This document shows positions 45,034 to 55,732 of a stretch of 64,000 nucleotides of DNA, in pieces. Made by a program: the position numbers and the translations under genes. The notes below the pieces were generated by a model. It was not told the DNA's origin, did not search any database, and worked only from the letters and a program-made list of their open reading frames with translations. The stretch comes from Epibacterium ulvae (GTDB lineage: Bacteria > Pseudomonadota > Alphaproteobacteria > Rhodobacterales > Rhodobacteraceae). The stretch spans positions 80,027 to 144,026 of the forward strand of contig NZ_JAHHIR010000028.1 of NCBI RefSeq assembly GCF_018678075.1, read 5' to 3'. How positions within the stretch are numbered: position 1 is the stretch's first letter; each line of letters starts with the position of its first letter.

Positions 45034-45051
45034 TGCTCACCCGATTGAGCA
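45034..45051. promoter_or_regulatory. Dyad TGCTCA-N6-TGAGCA upstream of acnB
   Basis: Perfect six-base arms separated by six bases, 230 bases before acnB. This could be a regulator site or a small hairpin. No regulator is assigned. Confidence 0.3.
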
Positions 45052-45172
45052 CGAACAGCAACTGTAGTAACAGCATTTCAATGGAAGCCGCCTAATTCAG
45101 GAGCCCAATAGATCAGCCGTGCAGAGATGCGACAATGAGGACGGTCCCTTTGTGCTGCTGATGATCTTGCAA

Positions 45173-45188
45173 ACCAAGCATGCTTGGT
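45173..45188. promoter_or_regulatory. 16-base perfect palindrome upstream of acnB
   Basis: ACCAAGCATGCTTGGT lies about 95 bases before the acnB start codon. A perfect, spacer-free dyad of this length in a promoter region suggests a dimeric repressor or activator site. I know no matching consensus. Confidence 0.4.
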
Positions 45189-45283
45189 ATACATCCGCAT
45201 ACAACGCGCTTGTCGCTGACTCGCCAGACCTGTCTTAGATTCAGTGGTCAAGCTTACCGAAACGCATATTCGTCGAGGCAGTC

Positions 45284-48076
45284 ATGAGCTTGTACACAGA
45301 CTACTTAACAGAGATCGAAACGCGCAAAGAGCAAGGGTTGAACCCCAAGCCCATTGATGGTGGCGCTCTGACCCAAGAGATCATCGATCAAATCAAAGAT
45401 GTGGACAATGCACATCGCGCTGCCTCTTTGCAGTTCTTCATCTACAACACCCTGCCCGGCACCACGAGTGCTGCAGGCGTAAAAGCCGCCTTCCTGAAAG
45501 AGATTGTTCTGGGCGAATGCGCTCTCGAAGAAATCTCTGTTGAATTTGCGTTCGAGCTGCTGTCCCACATGAAAGGCGGCCCTTCGATCGAAGTTCTGCT
45601 GGACATCGCATTGGGTGACGACGCAGCGCTGGCCACACAGGCCGCAGACGTGCTGAAGACACAAGTCTTCCTGTATGACGCGGACACCGACCGCCTGGAT
45701 GCCGCCTACAAGGCTGGCAGCGCCGTCGCCAAAGACCTGCTGGAAAGCTACGCCAAGGCGGAGTTCTTCAACAACCTGCCCGAGATCGACGAAGAGATTA
45801 AAGTTGTGACTTATATCGCCGGCGAAGGCGATATCTCCACCGACCTTCTGTCTCCGGGCAACCAAGCGCACTCGCGCGCGGACCGCGAATTGCACGGCAA
45901 GTGCTTGATCTCGGAAACCGCTCAGCAAGAAATCGAAGCGCTGAAGATCAAACACCCCGATGCGCGCATCATGTTGATCGCGGAAAAAGGCACCATGGGT
46001 GTTGGCTCCTCCCGGATGTCCGGTGTCAACAACGTGGCCCTGTGGACCGGCAAACAAGCCTCGCCCTATGTGCCATTTGTGAACTACGCACCGATCGTTG
46101 CGGGCACCAACGGCATCTCGCCGATCTTTTTGACAACCGTCGGCGTGACCGGTGGTATCGGTGTCGATCTGAAAAACTGGGTCAAGAAAGTTGACGAGGA
46201 CGGCAATCCGATCCTGAACAACGATGGCAATGCCATTCTTGAGCAGAAGTACTCGGTTGAGACCGGCACAGTTCTGACTATCAATACCAAGTCCAAGAAG
46301 CTTTATAGCGAAGACGGCAGCGAAGAGCTGGTCGATATGGCCGGATCTTTCACTCCGCAAAAGATGGAGTTCATGAAGGCGGGCGGCTCGTATGCCATCG
46401 TCTTTGGTAAGAAACTGCAGACATTTGCCTCCGAAGCTCTGGGCATCAAACTGGAATCCGCTTTTGCGCCGTCCAAAGAGATCAACGTTGAGGGCCAGGG
46501 CCTGACGGCTGTTGAAAAGATCTTTAACCGCAACGCTTTGGGTGTGAAAACCGACAAGCCGCTGCACGCGGGATCGGACGTGCGTGTCAAAGTCAACATC
46601 GTTGGCTCGCAAGACACCACCGGCCTGATGACCATGCAGGAACTGGAAGCAATGGCCGCGACCGTTGTGTCCCCTTCTGTTGATGGCGCCTATCAGTCTG
46701 GCTGTCACACCGCGTCCGTTTGGGATCTGAAGGCACAGGCCAACACACCGCGCCTGATGCAGTTCATGAACGACTTTGGTCTGGTCACCGGTCGTGACCC
46801 CAAGGGTGCGTATCACCCGATGACCGACGTTATTCACAAGGTGCTGAACGACATCACCGTGGATGACCGCGCGATCATCATCGGCGGCGACAGCCACACC
46901 CGTATGTCCAAAGGCGTGGCCTTTGGTGCGGACTCCGGCACCGTGGCGCTGGCGCTGGCAACCGGCGAAGCCTCCATGCCAATCCCCGAGTCCGTCAAAG
47001 TGACCTTCACCGGTCAAATGGCAGACCACATGGACTTCCGCGACGTGGTGCATGCCACCCAGGCACAGATGTTGGAACAACACGGCGACAACGTGTTCCA
47101 GGGCCGTGTCATCGAAGTGCACATCGGCACCCTACTGGCGGACCAAGCGTTCACCTTCACCGACTGGACGGCTGAGATGAAGGCGAAAGCCTCTGTCTGT
47201 ATCTCCAACGATGAAACCCTGATCGGGTCCCTGGAGCTGGCGAAATCCCGCATCCAGATCATGGTCGACAAGGGTATGGAGCATGAAAACGGCATGCTCG
47301 CCAACCTGATCAAGATTGCGGATGACCGCATTGCTGAGATCAAATCAGGCGAAAAAGCCGCGCTGGTTCCAGATGCAAACGCCAACTACTTTGCCGAAGT
47401 TGTTGTAGACCTCGACGCGATCGTTGAGCCAATGATCGCGGACCCAGACGTGAACAACGTCGACGTCTCCAAACGTTACACCCACGACACCATCCGCCCG
47501 ATCTCCTTCTACAAGGCAGAAAAGAAGGTCGACCTGGGTTTCGTTGGCTCCTGCATGGTCCACAAAGGCGACATCAAGATCGTGGCGCAAATGCTGCGTA
47601 ACCTTGAAGTTGCCAATGGCAAGGTTGAGTTCAAAGCGCCGCTGGTTGTGACTGCGCCGACTTACAACATCATCGATGAGCTGAAAGAAGAAGGCGACTG
47701 GGAAGTGCTCCAGAAGTACTCAGGCTTTGAGTTCGACGACACCGCGCCCAAAGAAAAAGCGCGGACCGAGTATGACAACATCCTCTATCTCGAACGTCCG
47801 GGCTGTAACCTTTGCATGGGTAACCAGGAAAAAGCGGCCAAGGGCGACACCGTTCTGGCGACCTCGACCCGCCTGTTCCAAGGCCGTGTCGTGGCTGACT
47901 TGCCCGAGAAAAAGGGTGAATCGCTGCTGGGCTCGACCCCGGTTGTTGTCCTGTCCGCAATCCTGGGCCGCACGCCGACCCTGGAAGAGTACAAGACAGC
48001 CGTTGAAGGCATTGACCTGACCAAATTTGCACCGCCCCTCGACAAGAACGAAGCGGCAAAATCGATGTTCTTCTAA
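45284..48076 (+). CDS. acnB: Aconitate hydratase B
   Basis: TCA-cycle enzyme interconverting citrate and isocitrate through a [4Fe-4S] cluster. The 930-residue chain begins with the HEAT-like domain unique to AcnB (EIETRKEQGLNPKPID), followed by the swivel domain and the catalytic domains. Cluster cysteines are in YQSGCHTASVWD and in RPGCNLCMGNQEKAA (CxxC). GGDSHTRMSKGVAFGADSGT contributes active-site residues. AcnB is the less common type in alphaproteobacteria, where AcnA prevails, but many roseobacters carry it. A strong terminator follows. Confidence 0.97.
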   Translation: MSLYTDYLTEIETRKEQGLNPKPIDGGALTQEIIDQIKDVDNAHRAASLQFFIYNTLPGTTSAAGVKAAFLKEIVLGECALEEISVEFAFELLSHMKGGPSIEVLLDIALGDDAALATQAADVLKTQVFLYDADTDRLDAAYKAGSAVAKDLLESYAKAEFFNNLPEIDEEIKVVTYIAGEGDISTDLLSPGNQAHSRADRELHGKCLISETAQQEIEALKIKHPDARIMLIAEKGTMGVGSSRMSGVNNVALWTGKQASPYVPFVNYAPIVAGTNGISPIFLTTVGVTGGIGVDLKNWVKKVDEDGNPILNNDGNAILEQKYSVETGTVLTINTKSKKLYSEDGSEELVDMAGSFTPQKMEFMKAGGSYAIVFGKKLQTFASEALGIKLESAFAPSKEINVEGQGLTAVEKIFNRNALGVKTDKPLHAGSDVRVKVNIVGSQDTTGLMTMQELEAMAATVVSPSVDGAYQSGCHTASVWDLKAQANTPRLMQFMNDFGLVTGRDPKGAYHPMTDVIHKVLNDITVDDRAIIIGGDSHTRMSKGVAFGADSGTVALALATGEASMPIPESVKVTFTGQMADHMDFRDVVHATQAQMLEQHGDNVFQGRVIEVHIGTLLADQAFTFTDWTAEMKAKASVCISNDETLIGSLELAKSRIQIMVDKGMEHENGMLANLIKIADDRIAEIKSGEKAALVPDANANYFAEVVVDLDAIVEPMIADPDVNNVDVSKRYTHDTIRPISFYKAEKKVDLGFVGSCMVHKGDIKIVAQMLRNLEVANGKVEFKAPLVVTAPTYNIIDELKEEGDWEVLQKYSGFEFDDTAPKEKARTEYDNILYLERPGCNLCMGNQEKAAKGDTVLATSTRLFQGRVVADLPEKKGESLLGSTPVVVLSAILGRTPTLEEYKTAVEGIDLTKFAPPLDKNEAAKSMFF

Positions 48077-48100
48077 GACCACGACTGCACCAAAAAGAAG

Positions 48101-48133
48101 GGCCGCGACGGAAACTCCGTCGCGGCCTTTTTT
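48101..48133 (+). terminator. Intrinsic terminator of acnB
   Basis: GGCCGCGACGGA/TCCGTCGCGGCC, twelve perfect pairs around AAC, then six T. It lies 24 bases after the stop and 45 bases from the convergent ectC end. Confidence 0.92.
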
Positions 48134-48177
48134 CGTTGCGTGGCTGTTTGAAACGACAGCCAGATCAGATCACAGGA

Positions 48178-48576
48178 TCAAGCGGTCTCGGTTTCCAATG
48201 CATAGGATCCGTCTTCGCGGTGCACTTCATTGCCGGTGACCGGCGGGTTGAAACAGCAGGCCATGACCAGCTCTTCATCGGCGCGTAGGATGTGGCGGTC
48301 ATGCTTGTCCAGCGCATACATCACGCCGGGCTTGATGTGGTGCGTCTCCCCCGTGGCGATGTCGGTGATCGAACCGGAGCCTTGCATGCAATAGACGCTT
48401 TCAAAGTGGTTCTTATACTCGAACGTATGTTCGGAACCCGCCTCCAGAAACGTGATGTGGAAGGAGAACCCCATCCCATCATCCGCCAGCAGCATGCGCA
48501 CGCTGGTCCATTTTGCATCGGCAACCACCCGGTCGCGCTGGCTTTCGATGATTTCGTTAAAGTCACGGACAATCAT
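48178..48576 (-). CDS. ectC: L-ectoine synthase
   Basis: Last step of ectoine synthesis: cyclises N-gamma-acetyl-diaminobutyrate. It is a 132-residue cupin that begins [17 protein letters not shown], with [32 protein letters not shown] and [13 protein letters not shown], all typical of EctC. The start at 48576 is four bases after the ectB stop. No aspartokinase (ask) or hydroxylase (ectD) follows. Confidence 0.95.
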   Translation of the reverse strand: MIVRDFNEIIESQRDRVVADAKWTSVRMLLADDGMGFSFHITFLEAGSEHTFEYKNHFESVYCMQGSGSITDIATGETHHIKPGVMYALDKHDRHILRADEELVMACCFNPPVTGNEVHREDGSYALETETA

Positions 48577-48580
48577 TGTC

Positions 48581-49867
48581 TTACTCCGCTGCCATTTTCT
48601 GGGCGCCCAGCACATCCTGTGCGGCACCGATTAGTATATTGAGCCCGTCCTGCAACACCGCATCCGGTGTTGTCAGCGGGGCGAGGATCTTGACCACCTG
48701 ATCCTCAGCGCCTGAGGTTTCGATGATCAACCCATTCTGGAAGGCACGGCGGCAGATCTTGCTCGCCAGCTCACCACAGCCCACATCGACGCCGCGCATC
48801 ATGCTCCGCCCTTTGATGCGGGCACCGGGCACCATATCGGCAATGGTGTTCAGGCCTTTTTCGACAATCACAGCCCGGCGCGCGATATCTTTTTCAAAAG
48901 CAGTGTCCGCCCAGAACGTCTCGATCGAGACCCGTGCAGTGACAAAGGCATGGGTGTTGCCACGGAAGGTGCCATTGTGTTCGGCCGGCCCCATCACGTC
49001 AAACTCGGGTTTCACCAGGACCAAGCCCATCGGCAGCCCAAAGCCCGAAATCGATTTGGCCAGGGTGACGATATCCGGCGTGATGCCCATGCTCTCAAAC
49101 GAGAAGAACTGCCCGGTACGGCCACAACCCGCCTGAATGTCATCCACAATCAACAAGGCGCCTGCGTCCTTGGCAAGCTTTGCAATCCGTTGCAGCCATT
49201 CACCACTGGCCGCGTTCAAACCGCCTTCGCCCTGGACAGTTTCCAGCAGGATCGCTGCGGGTGCATCCAGACCGGACGAACGGTCGTTCAACATCGTCTC
49301 CAACAGCTCGGACGTATCGCAGCTCTGCCCCATGTAGCCATCAAATGGCATGCGGGTCACATTGTTGAGGCTGACGCCCGCACCACCGCGATGGTAGCTG
49401 TTGCCGGTGGCTGCTAGCGCCCCTTGAGTGACGCCGTGAAACCCATTGGTAAAGGCGATCACATTGGTGCGCCCGGTTGCCTTGCGCGCGATTTTCATCG
49501 CGGCTTCTACGGCATTTGCACCCGTAGGCCCGGTGAACATAACCTTGTGATCCATGTCACGGGGACGCAGGATCAGCTGTTCGAACGCCTCCAGAAACGC
49601 ACCCTTGGTATTTGTGTGCATGTCCAGACCATGAGCCAGGCCGTCCGATTGCAAGTGGTCAATCAGCGCCGCCTTCATATCTGGATTGTTGTGACCGTAA
49701 TTCAAGGAAGAACAGCCTGCCAGAAAGTCGATATATTGCTGCCCGTCCTGGGCGGTCATCTGTGAACCGGAGGCGGAGGTAAACACAGTGTCGAAGCCGC
49801 GGCAGTAGCTGCGTGCATCAGACTCGCGACGGGTAAAAATGGCTTTGGCGGAGGTATTCGTAGACAT
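48581..49867 (-). CDS. ectB: Diaminobutyrate-2-oxoglutarate transaminase
   Basis: Makes L-2,4-diaminobutyrate from aspartate semialdehyde using glutamate. It is a 428-residue class III aminotransferase that begins with the EctB-type [19 protein letters not shown]. It then has [38 protein letters not shown] and the PLP lysine in [14 protein letters not shown]. The ATG at 49867 starts the conserved N-terminus. The longer frame to 50083 overlaps ectA and is rejected. Confidence 0.95.
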   Translation of the reverse strand: MSTNTSAKAIFTRRESDARSYCRGFDTVFTSASGSQMTAQDGQQYIDFLAGCSSLNYGHNNPDMKAALIDHLQSDGLAHGLDMHTNTKGAFLEAFEQLILRPRDMDHKVMFTGPTGANAVEAAMKIARKATGRTNVIAFTNGFHGVTQGALAATGNSYHRGGAGVSLNNVTRMPFDGYMGQSCDTSELLETMLNDRSSGLDAPAAILLETVQGEGGLNAASGEWLQRIAKLAKDAGALLIVDDIQAGCGRTGQFFSFESMGITPDIVTLAKSISGFGLPMGLVLVKPEFDVMGPAEHNGTFRGNTHAFVTARVSIETFWADTAFEKDIARRAVIVEKGLNTIADMVPGARIKGRSMMRGVDVGCGELASKICRRAFQNGLIIETSGAEDQVVKILAPLTTPDAVLQDGLNILIGAAQDVLGAQKMAAE

Positions 49868-49932
49868 ACGACCTCTTTCAGCTTTTGAGGGGAAAGGGAA
49901 AAATCGCGTCGGCACCAAAAGGTGCCACGCAA

Positions 49933-50463
49933 TCATGCAGCAAGCGCGACCCGGTTTTTCAGCGGGATAGTGACCAGGTTCTCGGTCTTGCACCGATCCT
50001 GAAAATGCTGCGCTTGCGTGTAATACGGGGTGATATCCAGCTGGCTGTCTTGCAGCTTGGCAAACTTGCGGAACAGCGCCCATGAGGCGTCGTTTTCAGC
50101 CGTGATTGTGGTTTGAATGCGCGTCACGTCCTCACACTGGGAACGACGCAGGATCGATTGCAACATCATCGCACCCAGGCCACGACCGCGCACAGATTCC
50201 GCAACGGCGACCTGCCAGACAAACAACGTGTCCGGCTCGTTCGGCATCACATAAGCCGAAATCCAGCCCACAGCCTCTTGCGAAAGCTCAGCCAACACGC
50301 AGGTATCCGCGAAATGGTCACACTGCAGAAGATTGCAATACATGGAATTTTCATCGAGCGGTCTGCACGCGCGCACCAGTTTCCAAACATCGGCACCATC
50401 AGTGGCAGTAGGTTGGCGCAGTGTTGGCAGGGCAATGCGTGCCAGGTCAGCGGGGTGTTGCAT
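49933..50463 (-). CDS. ectA: L-2,4-diaminobutyrate acetyltransferase
   Basis: GNAT-family enzyme that acetylates diaminobutyrate at the gamma nitrogen. In 176 residues it has the EctA-typical LRQPTATDGADVWKLVRACRPLDENSMYCNLLQCDHFADT and the acetyl-CoA loop VRGRGLGAMML. It is the first gene of ectABC. The control region lies between it and the divergent MarR gene. Confidence 0.95.
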   Translation of the reverse strand: MQHPADLARIALPTLRQPTATDGADVWKLVRACRPLDENSMYCNLLQCDHFADTCVLAELSQEAVGWISAYVMPNEPDTLFVWQVAVAESVRGRGLGAMMLQSILRRSQCEDVTRIQTTITAENDASWALFRKFAKLQDSQLDITPYYTQAQHFQDRCKTENLVTIPLKNRVALAA

Positions 50464-50538
50464 CTATCAGCTCTCCTTATCGCTTCGATGCACGAAGTAT
50501 CAGACACAATCCAAAACTTCAACAATCAAAGCATAAAA

Positions 50539-50563
50539 TGTTCAAAAGCGACTCATTTGAGCA
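50539..50563. promoter_or_regulatory. Candidate EctR operator between ectA and the MarR gene
   Basis: TGTTCAAA (50539-50546) and TTTGAGCA (50556-50563) form an inverted repeat with seven of eight positions complementary and a nine-base spacer. It lies in the 219-base divergent promoter region, where EctR/CosR-type MarR repressors act in other ectoine producers. Binding is inferred. Confidence 0.45.
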
Positions 50564-50682
50564 ATACGCGGCCCAAACCGTCGCATATCGACCACGAAAC
50601 ACTTGGACAAGCCAACTATTTTTGAATTTGCGAAACGTCGACACCACCGGTATGCTTTGACATCTGAAGTAATGGAGCTTGA

Positions 50683-51159
50683 ATGGAACGGATTGACAGC
50701 AGCCTGATCGCCTTGCGCCGCATTGTGCGCGCAACTGAATTGTTCGGCCGTGAAATCCGCCAGACAACGGGCGTTACCCCAACCCAGTTTCGAGTTTTGC
50801 AAATCATCGCGGAAAACGGGTTCGCGACGGCCAAGGCGATCTCGCTCAGGATGCGCGTCTCCCAGGGAACGGTCACATCGCTGGTGGACAAGCTGGTGCG
50901 CGAAGGACTGGCCTTGCGGGAGAAATCAAGCCAGGACAGACGCCAGACCAATATCCTGCTGACGGATGCCGGGCGCGGCGTTATCGCGGACGCCCCCGAT
51001 CCCTTGCAGCAGCGGTTCGTGCGTAAATTCGCCGCTATGGACGACTGGGAACAGGCCATGCTGGTTGCGAGTCTGGAACGTGTGGCGTCGATGCTGGACG
51101 CCGAAGATATGGATGCCTCCCCCGTTCTGGACACTGGGGAGATCCGACCGGCGACATAG
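50683..51159 (+). CDS. ectR: MarR-family regulator, probable ectoine regulator EctR/CosR
   Basis: A 158-residue winged-helix regulator: dimerisation helix, then TPTQFRVLQIIAENGFATAKAISLRMRVSQGTVTSLVDKLVREGLALREKS (in segments of the usual MarR HTH) and the wing RRQTNILLTDAG. It is divergent from ectA, the classic place for ectR/cosR, whose products repress ectABC at low salinity. I infer function from this position, because MarR sequence alone does not define the target. Confidence 0.8.
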   Translation: MERIDSSLIALRRIVRATELFGREIRQTTGVTPTQFRVLQIIAENGFATAKAISLRMRVSQGTVTSLVDKLVREGLALREKSSQDRRQTNILLTDAGRGVIADAPDPLQQRFVRKFAAMDDWEQAMLVASLERVASMLDAEDMDASPVLDTGEIRPAT

Positions 51160-51282
51160 CGCCGACTTCGTATATCAGAACACTTGGCCAAGGCGCGAGA
51201 TCGCGTCCAATCGCCTTGGGCCAAACGAAAAGGGGCCGCCAGATGGCGACCCCTTCCCTATCATCCGACTGGATGGGGTGAC

Positions 51283-52953
<1,671 letters not shown>

Positions 52954-53005
52954 TTAGAATATGCGAGATGGGGGATCAGAGAAGCGTTGGGAAAAACCCG
53001 GTCGC

Positions 53006-53293
53006 TTACTCGATGATGCCCATGATGTCGCTTTCTTTCATCATCAGCAGCTCTTCGCCGTTGACAGAAACTTCGGTGCCGGACCATTTGCCGAACAGGA
53101 TCTTATCGCCAGCTTTAACAGCCATTGCGATCAGCTCACCGCTGTCCTTGCGTGCGCCTTCGCCGGTTGCGACGACTTCGCCTTCGGACGGCTTTTCTTT
53201 TGCACTATCGGGGATGATCAGACCACCAGCGGTTTTTTCTTCGCCTTCGGTACGACGCACCAGCACGCGGTCATGAAGCGGTTTCAATGCCAT
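53006..53293 (-). CDS. groS: Co-chaperonin GroES
   Basis: A 95-residue lid subunit for GroEL, with [12 protein letters not shown], the mobile loop [18 protein letters not shown] and [10 protein letters not shown]. It is the first gene of groES-groEL. AAGGAGC precedes the start. Confidence 0.98.
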   Translation of the reverse strand: MALKPLHDRVLVRRTEGEEKTAGGLIIPDSAKEKPSEGEVVATGEGARKDSGELIAMAVKAGDKILFGKWSGTEVSVNGEELLMMKESDIMGIIE

Positions 53294-53371
53294 CTTTGCA
53301 GCTCCTTAAGCTCAAAGTTAGTTTCTCTAAACACCCGTGCCATCCTTCTTGGAAGCAACGAGCACGGATCA

Positions 53372-53398
53372 TTATCACTCACAACAGCCGAGTGATAA
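53372..53398. promoter_or_regulatory. CIRCE element (HrcA operator) of groES-groEL
   Basis: TTATCACTC-N9-GAGTGATAA, a perfect inverted repeat 78 bases upstream of groES. The consensus CIRCE is TTAGCACTC-N9-GAGTGCTAA. Both arms carry the same change (TCA for GCA), so symmetry is kept. HrcA repression of groESL is expected. Confidence 0.85.
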
Positions 53399-53930
53399 CG
53401 GCACGGAAGCTATGGCGGGTGTTGGCCCCTGTCAACGGGGTCTAAGGGAAAACACTGTGACTTTTTTGTGCTGCACTGCGGCCATCGCCCCGAGTTCGCC
53501 CTATATCTTGCCAGAAGCCCAGGCGGCGTTAACCTTTCCCACACAGTCCAGGACGCGGTCGCCTCTGCCAAAGGGGCAGGACTGAGGTTCGCACATGCCG
53601 CGAATCGACGGCCGGCGGTCTGGACAAAACGGCGCAGAGAGTCGTTTTTACGCCATTAATTAGGTGCGATATCGCCGTAGAAAAGTCACCGTCGCACCGT
53701 GATTTCAACACAAGCCGCTGCAGCTTTGAGCAAACCGAAACAATCACCGCAAATTCTGCAAAAATGTTTCGTTATCAGAGGGTTGATATGTCCGTGAAAT
53801 CCTTAATAATAGGTATACGAGCAACGGTATATAGCATTGCTCGAGACTATACGGAATTTCACAAAGCCATTTTCATATCGACAGAAGAGAGGGCTTTTGC
53901 CCTCTCTCTTTCGGTGTGAGATCCCCGACC
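53399..53930. other. Intergenic region right of groES
   Basis: Besides the structured candidate at 53794-53911, the region holds short open frames of 60-82 codons on both strands (for example 53457-53585) with no recognisable product or ribosome-binding site. Around 53460-53640 the base composition looks gene-like, so it may be an old gene remnant. Confidence 0.4.
53794..53911 (+). ncRNA. Candidate small RNA with terminator hairpin
   Basis: Three consecutive helices share one axis: GTGAAAT 53794-53800 with ATTTCAC 53856-53862, GTATA 53813-53817 with TATAC 53848-53852, and CGAGCAA 53818-53824 with TTGCTCG 53837-53843. A hairpin AGAGAGGGC/GCCCTCTCT (53886-53894/53899-53907), followed by CTTTC, could end the transcript. 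No known family matches. The reverse strand would fold similarly, so the strand is uncertain. Confidence 0.35.
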
Positions 53931-54605
53931 TCAGCCGTCCGTGTCCGCGCTATGCGCCCAATCGGCCAGACCTTTCTGTCCCGCCTCAGTCAGGGCATAA
54001 ATCCCCTTCGCAACACGTTCAAACCAACCATAATGGTTGTCGGCCATTATCCGCGTGGCTTTGGGCACCTCTGCCTCTTTTGCGACCACCGCCCCCTTGG
54101 ATGGGCCATTTTCCGCCAGATAGGTCGCACAGGCCAGCGCATCCTGGCGGTAGGCGGTCACAATCCCATGGCGCGTCGCACCGCCTTGGTTGGGATCACC
54201 ACGCAGGCGTTCGAATTCGCGCAACAGACGGGCTTGTTTGACCTTGGACTGGCGCGGCGCATAGGGACCCGGGTCACATTGCACCTCGGCGCGACCATCC
54301 TCCCGAACTGTGATCAGCCCGAGCCCCAGCCGTCGACACATTGCCAGGTTATCCCGCATTTGCCGCCGCGCCTGCCGCCCTGTTGGTCGGGGTACGGCGA
54401 TATAGACCAGATCCGTCACCGCCAGCCGCGCGATCGCTTGATGAAACAGAGACAGGGAAAAGCGCAGTTTTAGCTCGACCACCACCGGCGGCTCGTCGCC
54501 CCTGCGCGCCACCACATCAGCGGCGACCACCTCTCCCTTCACCTCATACCCCTGGTGTTCCAACAAGGATTTAACGGGCGCATAAAGCTGGTCTTCACGG
54601 TTCAT
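53931..54605 (-). CDS. DUF2161 protein, PD-(D/E)XK-type phosphodiesterase fold
   Basis: A 224-residue protein of the DUF2161 family. The N-terminal half has the nuclease-like core VAADVVARRGDEPPVVVELKLR, with Asp and the ELK pair as candidate metal ligands (about residues 30-47), then a basic QARRQMRDNLAMCRRLGLG segment. The C-terminal part (about 140-220) looks like a winged-helix DNA-binding domain (ATRIMADNHYGWFERVAKGIYALTEAGQ). No methylase or helicase accompanies it, so a classical restriction role is unlikely. Confidence 0.78.
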   Translation of the reverse strand: MNREDQLYAPVKSLLEHQGYEVKGEVVAADVVARRGDEPPVVVELKLRFSLSLFHQAIARLAVTDLVYIAVPRPTGRQARRQMRDNLAMCRRLGLGLITVREDGRAEVQCDPGPYAPRQSKVKQARLLREFERLRGDPNQGGATRHGIVTAYRQDALACATYLAENGPSKGAVVAKEAEVPKATRIMADNHYGWFERVAKGIYALTEAGQKGLADWAHSADTDG

Positions 54606-54718
54606 GGGCGATGATTGGCAGGTTGAAGAGATCGTGACAAGTCATCGTGACTGCCCCCCTTGCAAATTGCGCGCAATGGCCGTTAGCTCAAAGGACTTTA
54701 TGAGCATTGAGATTACGT

Positions 54719-55702
54719 ATGAAAAAGTTTCTGCTGGGTCTAGCCTTTGCGCTTTATGGCACCGCGGCTCTTGCCGCGTGCAAAGGGGTCGATTACCGCG
54801 ACCACCTGCCGCCAACTGTTGCCGCACGTCTGGAACAGCAAATGGCCGCAACCCCCTTTGCCACCGGCAACCACTGGGTCGCGCGCAAAGGCGACAAGAC
54901 GCTGCATATCGTGGGCACCATGCACAGCGGCGACCAACGCATGGCAGCCGTCATGCGCACCCTGCGCCCCGTCATTGCCGACGCGGACGCGGTATATTTT
55001 GAGGTCACCGGGCGCGAGGTTGCCTCTTTCCGGCAGGATTTCATCAAAAACCGCGATGCGTTCTTGCTGCCGAAAGAGGGGACATTGTCCCAAGTGATGT
55101 CCCAGGCGGGCTGGCGACAGTTCCAGCTCTACGCCAAAGTCACCGGATTGGATCTTAAGGCGGTGGAGCGGTTGCAGCCCTGGGCGATCAGCACTTTTCT
55201 GGTCCAAAACGGCTGCCGGCCCTCCGGATTTGGCGTGCGCCGTGGCCTGGATGACCGCATCGAAAAATTCGCGGTCCGCAAACGCATCCCAATTGGAGCG
55301 CTGGAAAGCGTCGAAACCAGCCTGCAGGCCATGGTGCGCATTCCGGTCCGCGATCAGGCCAAGATCCTGGAGAACGATATCGCGTTGCTGATGTCTCCAC
55401 GCCCCGATGACGCCACCGCAACCGAGGCTTATTTCGACGAGAGCGTCTGGCAGGCTTTTTTGCTGCTACCTTGGATCACCCAACAATATGTCGACAGCCC
55501 CCCGCGTGAGCTGGAGCGATTGAACAGGGTATTAAATGAAAGCCTGCTGACATGGCGCAATCGCAAATGGATGCGCACCTTGTTGAATGTCCAGGGTGAT
55601 ACTGTGGTGGTCGCGGTCGGCAGCGCGCATCTTCCTGGCAATAGCGGTGTTTTGAACCTGTTAAAACAACAGGGTTACAGATTGGAGCGGGCGGCATTTT
55701 GA
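54719..55702 (+). CDS. TraB/GumN-family periplasmic protein, copy 1
   Basis: A 327-residue secreted protein. The signal peptide MKKFLLGLAFALYGTAALA is followed by the TraB/GumN (PrgY-like, Tiki-type) fold: HWVARKGDKTLHIVGTMHSGDQR, with the first conserved GTxH, and VVVAVGSAHLPGNSGVLNLL, with the second GxxH, near the C-terminus. The family is proposed to be metalloprotease-like. ATG at 54719 is preferred over the TTG at 54707. A paralogue follows 30 bases later. Confidence 0.82.
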   Translation: MKKFLLGLAFALYGTAALAACKGVDYRDHLPPTVAARLEQQMAATPFATGNHWVARKGDKTLHIVGTMHSGDQRMAAVMRTLRPVIADADAVYFEVTGREVASFRQDFIKNRDAFLLPKEGTLSQVMSQAGWRQFQLYAKVTGLDLKAVERLQPWAISTFLVQNGCRPSGFGVRRGLDDRIEKFAVRKRIPIGALESVETSLQAMVRIPVRDQAKILENDIALLMSPRPDDATATEAYFDESVWQAFLLLPWITQQYVDSPPRELERLNRVLNESLLTWRNRKWMRTLLNVQGDTVVVAVGSAHLPGNSGVLNLLKQQGYRLERAAF

Positions 55703-55732
55703 TGCCCCTGCATGTCCACCCACGAGGTTTCA

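Larger units (their letters stand above)
44887..45283 (+). other. Intergenic region before acnB
   Basis: 397 bases without a gene between the histidine kinase and acnB. It holds the two dyads listed at 45034 and 45173. The long leader suggests regulated expression of aconitase. Confidence 0.5.

Noticed and set aside
45305..47122. 605-codon minus-strand frame
   Set aside because: Entirely antisense to the highly conserved acnB and without a recognisable domain.
53457..53585. Short plus-strand frame after groES
   Set aside because: GTG start without ribosome-binding site, and the 42-codon product matches nothing. It is kept only as a possible remnant in the intergenic note.
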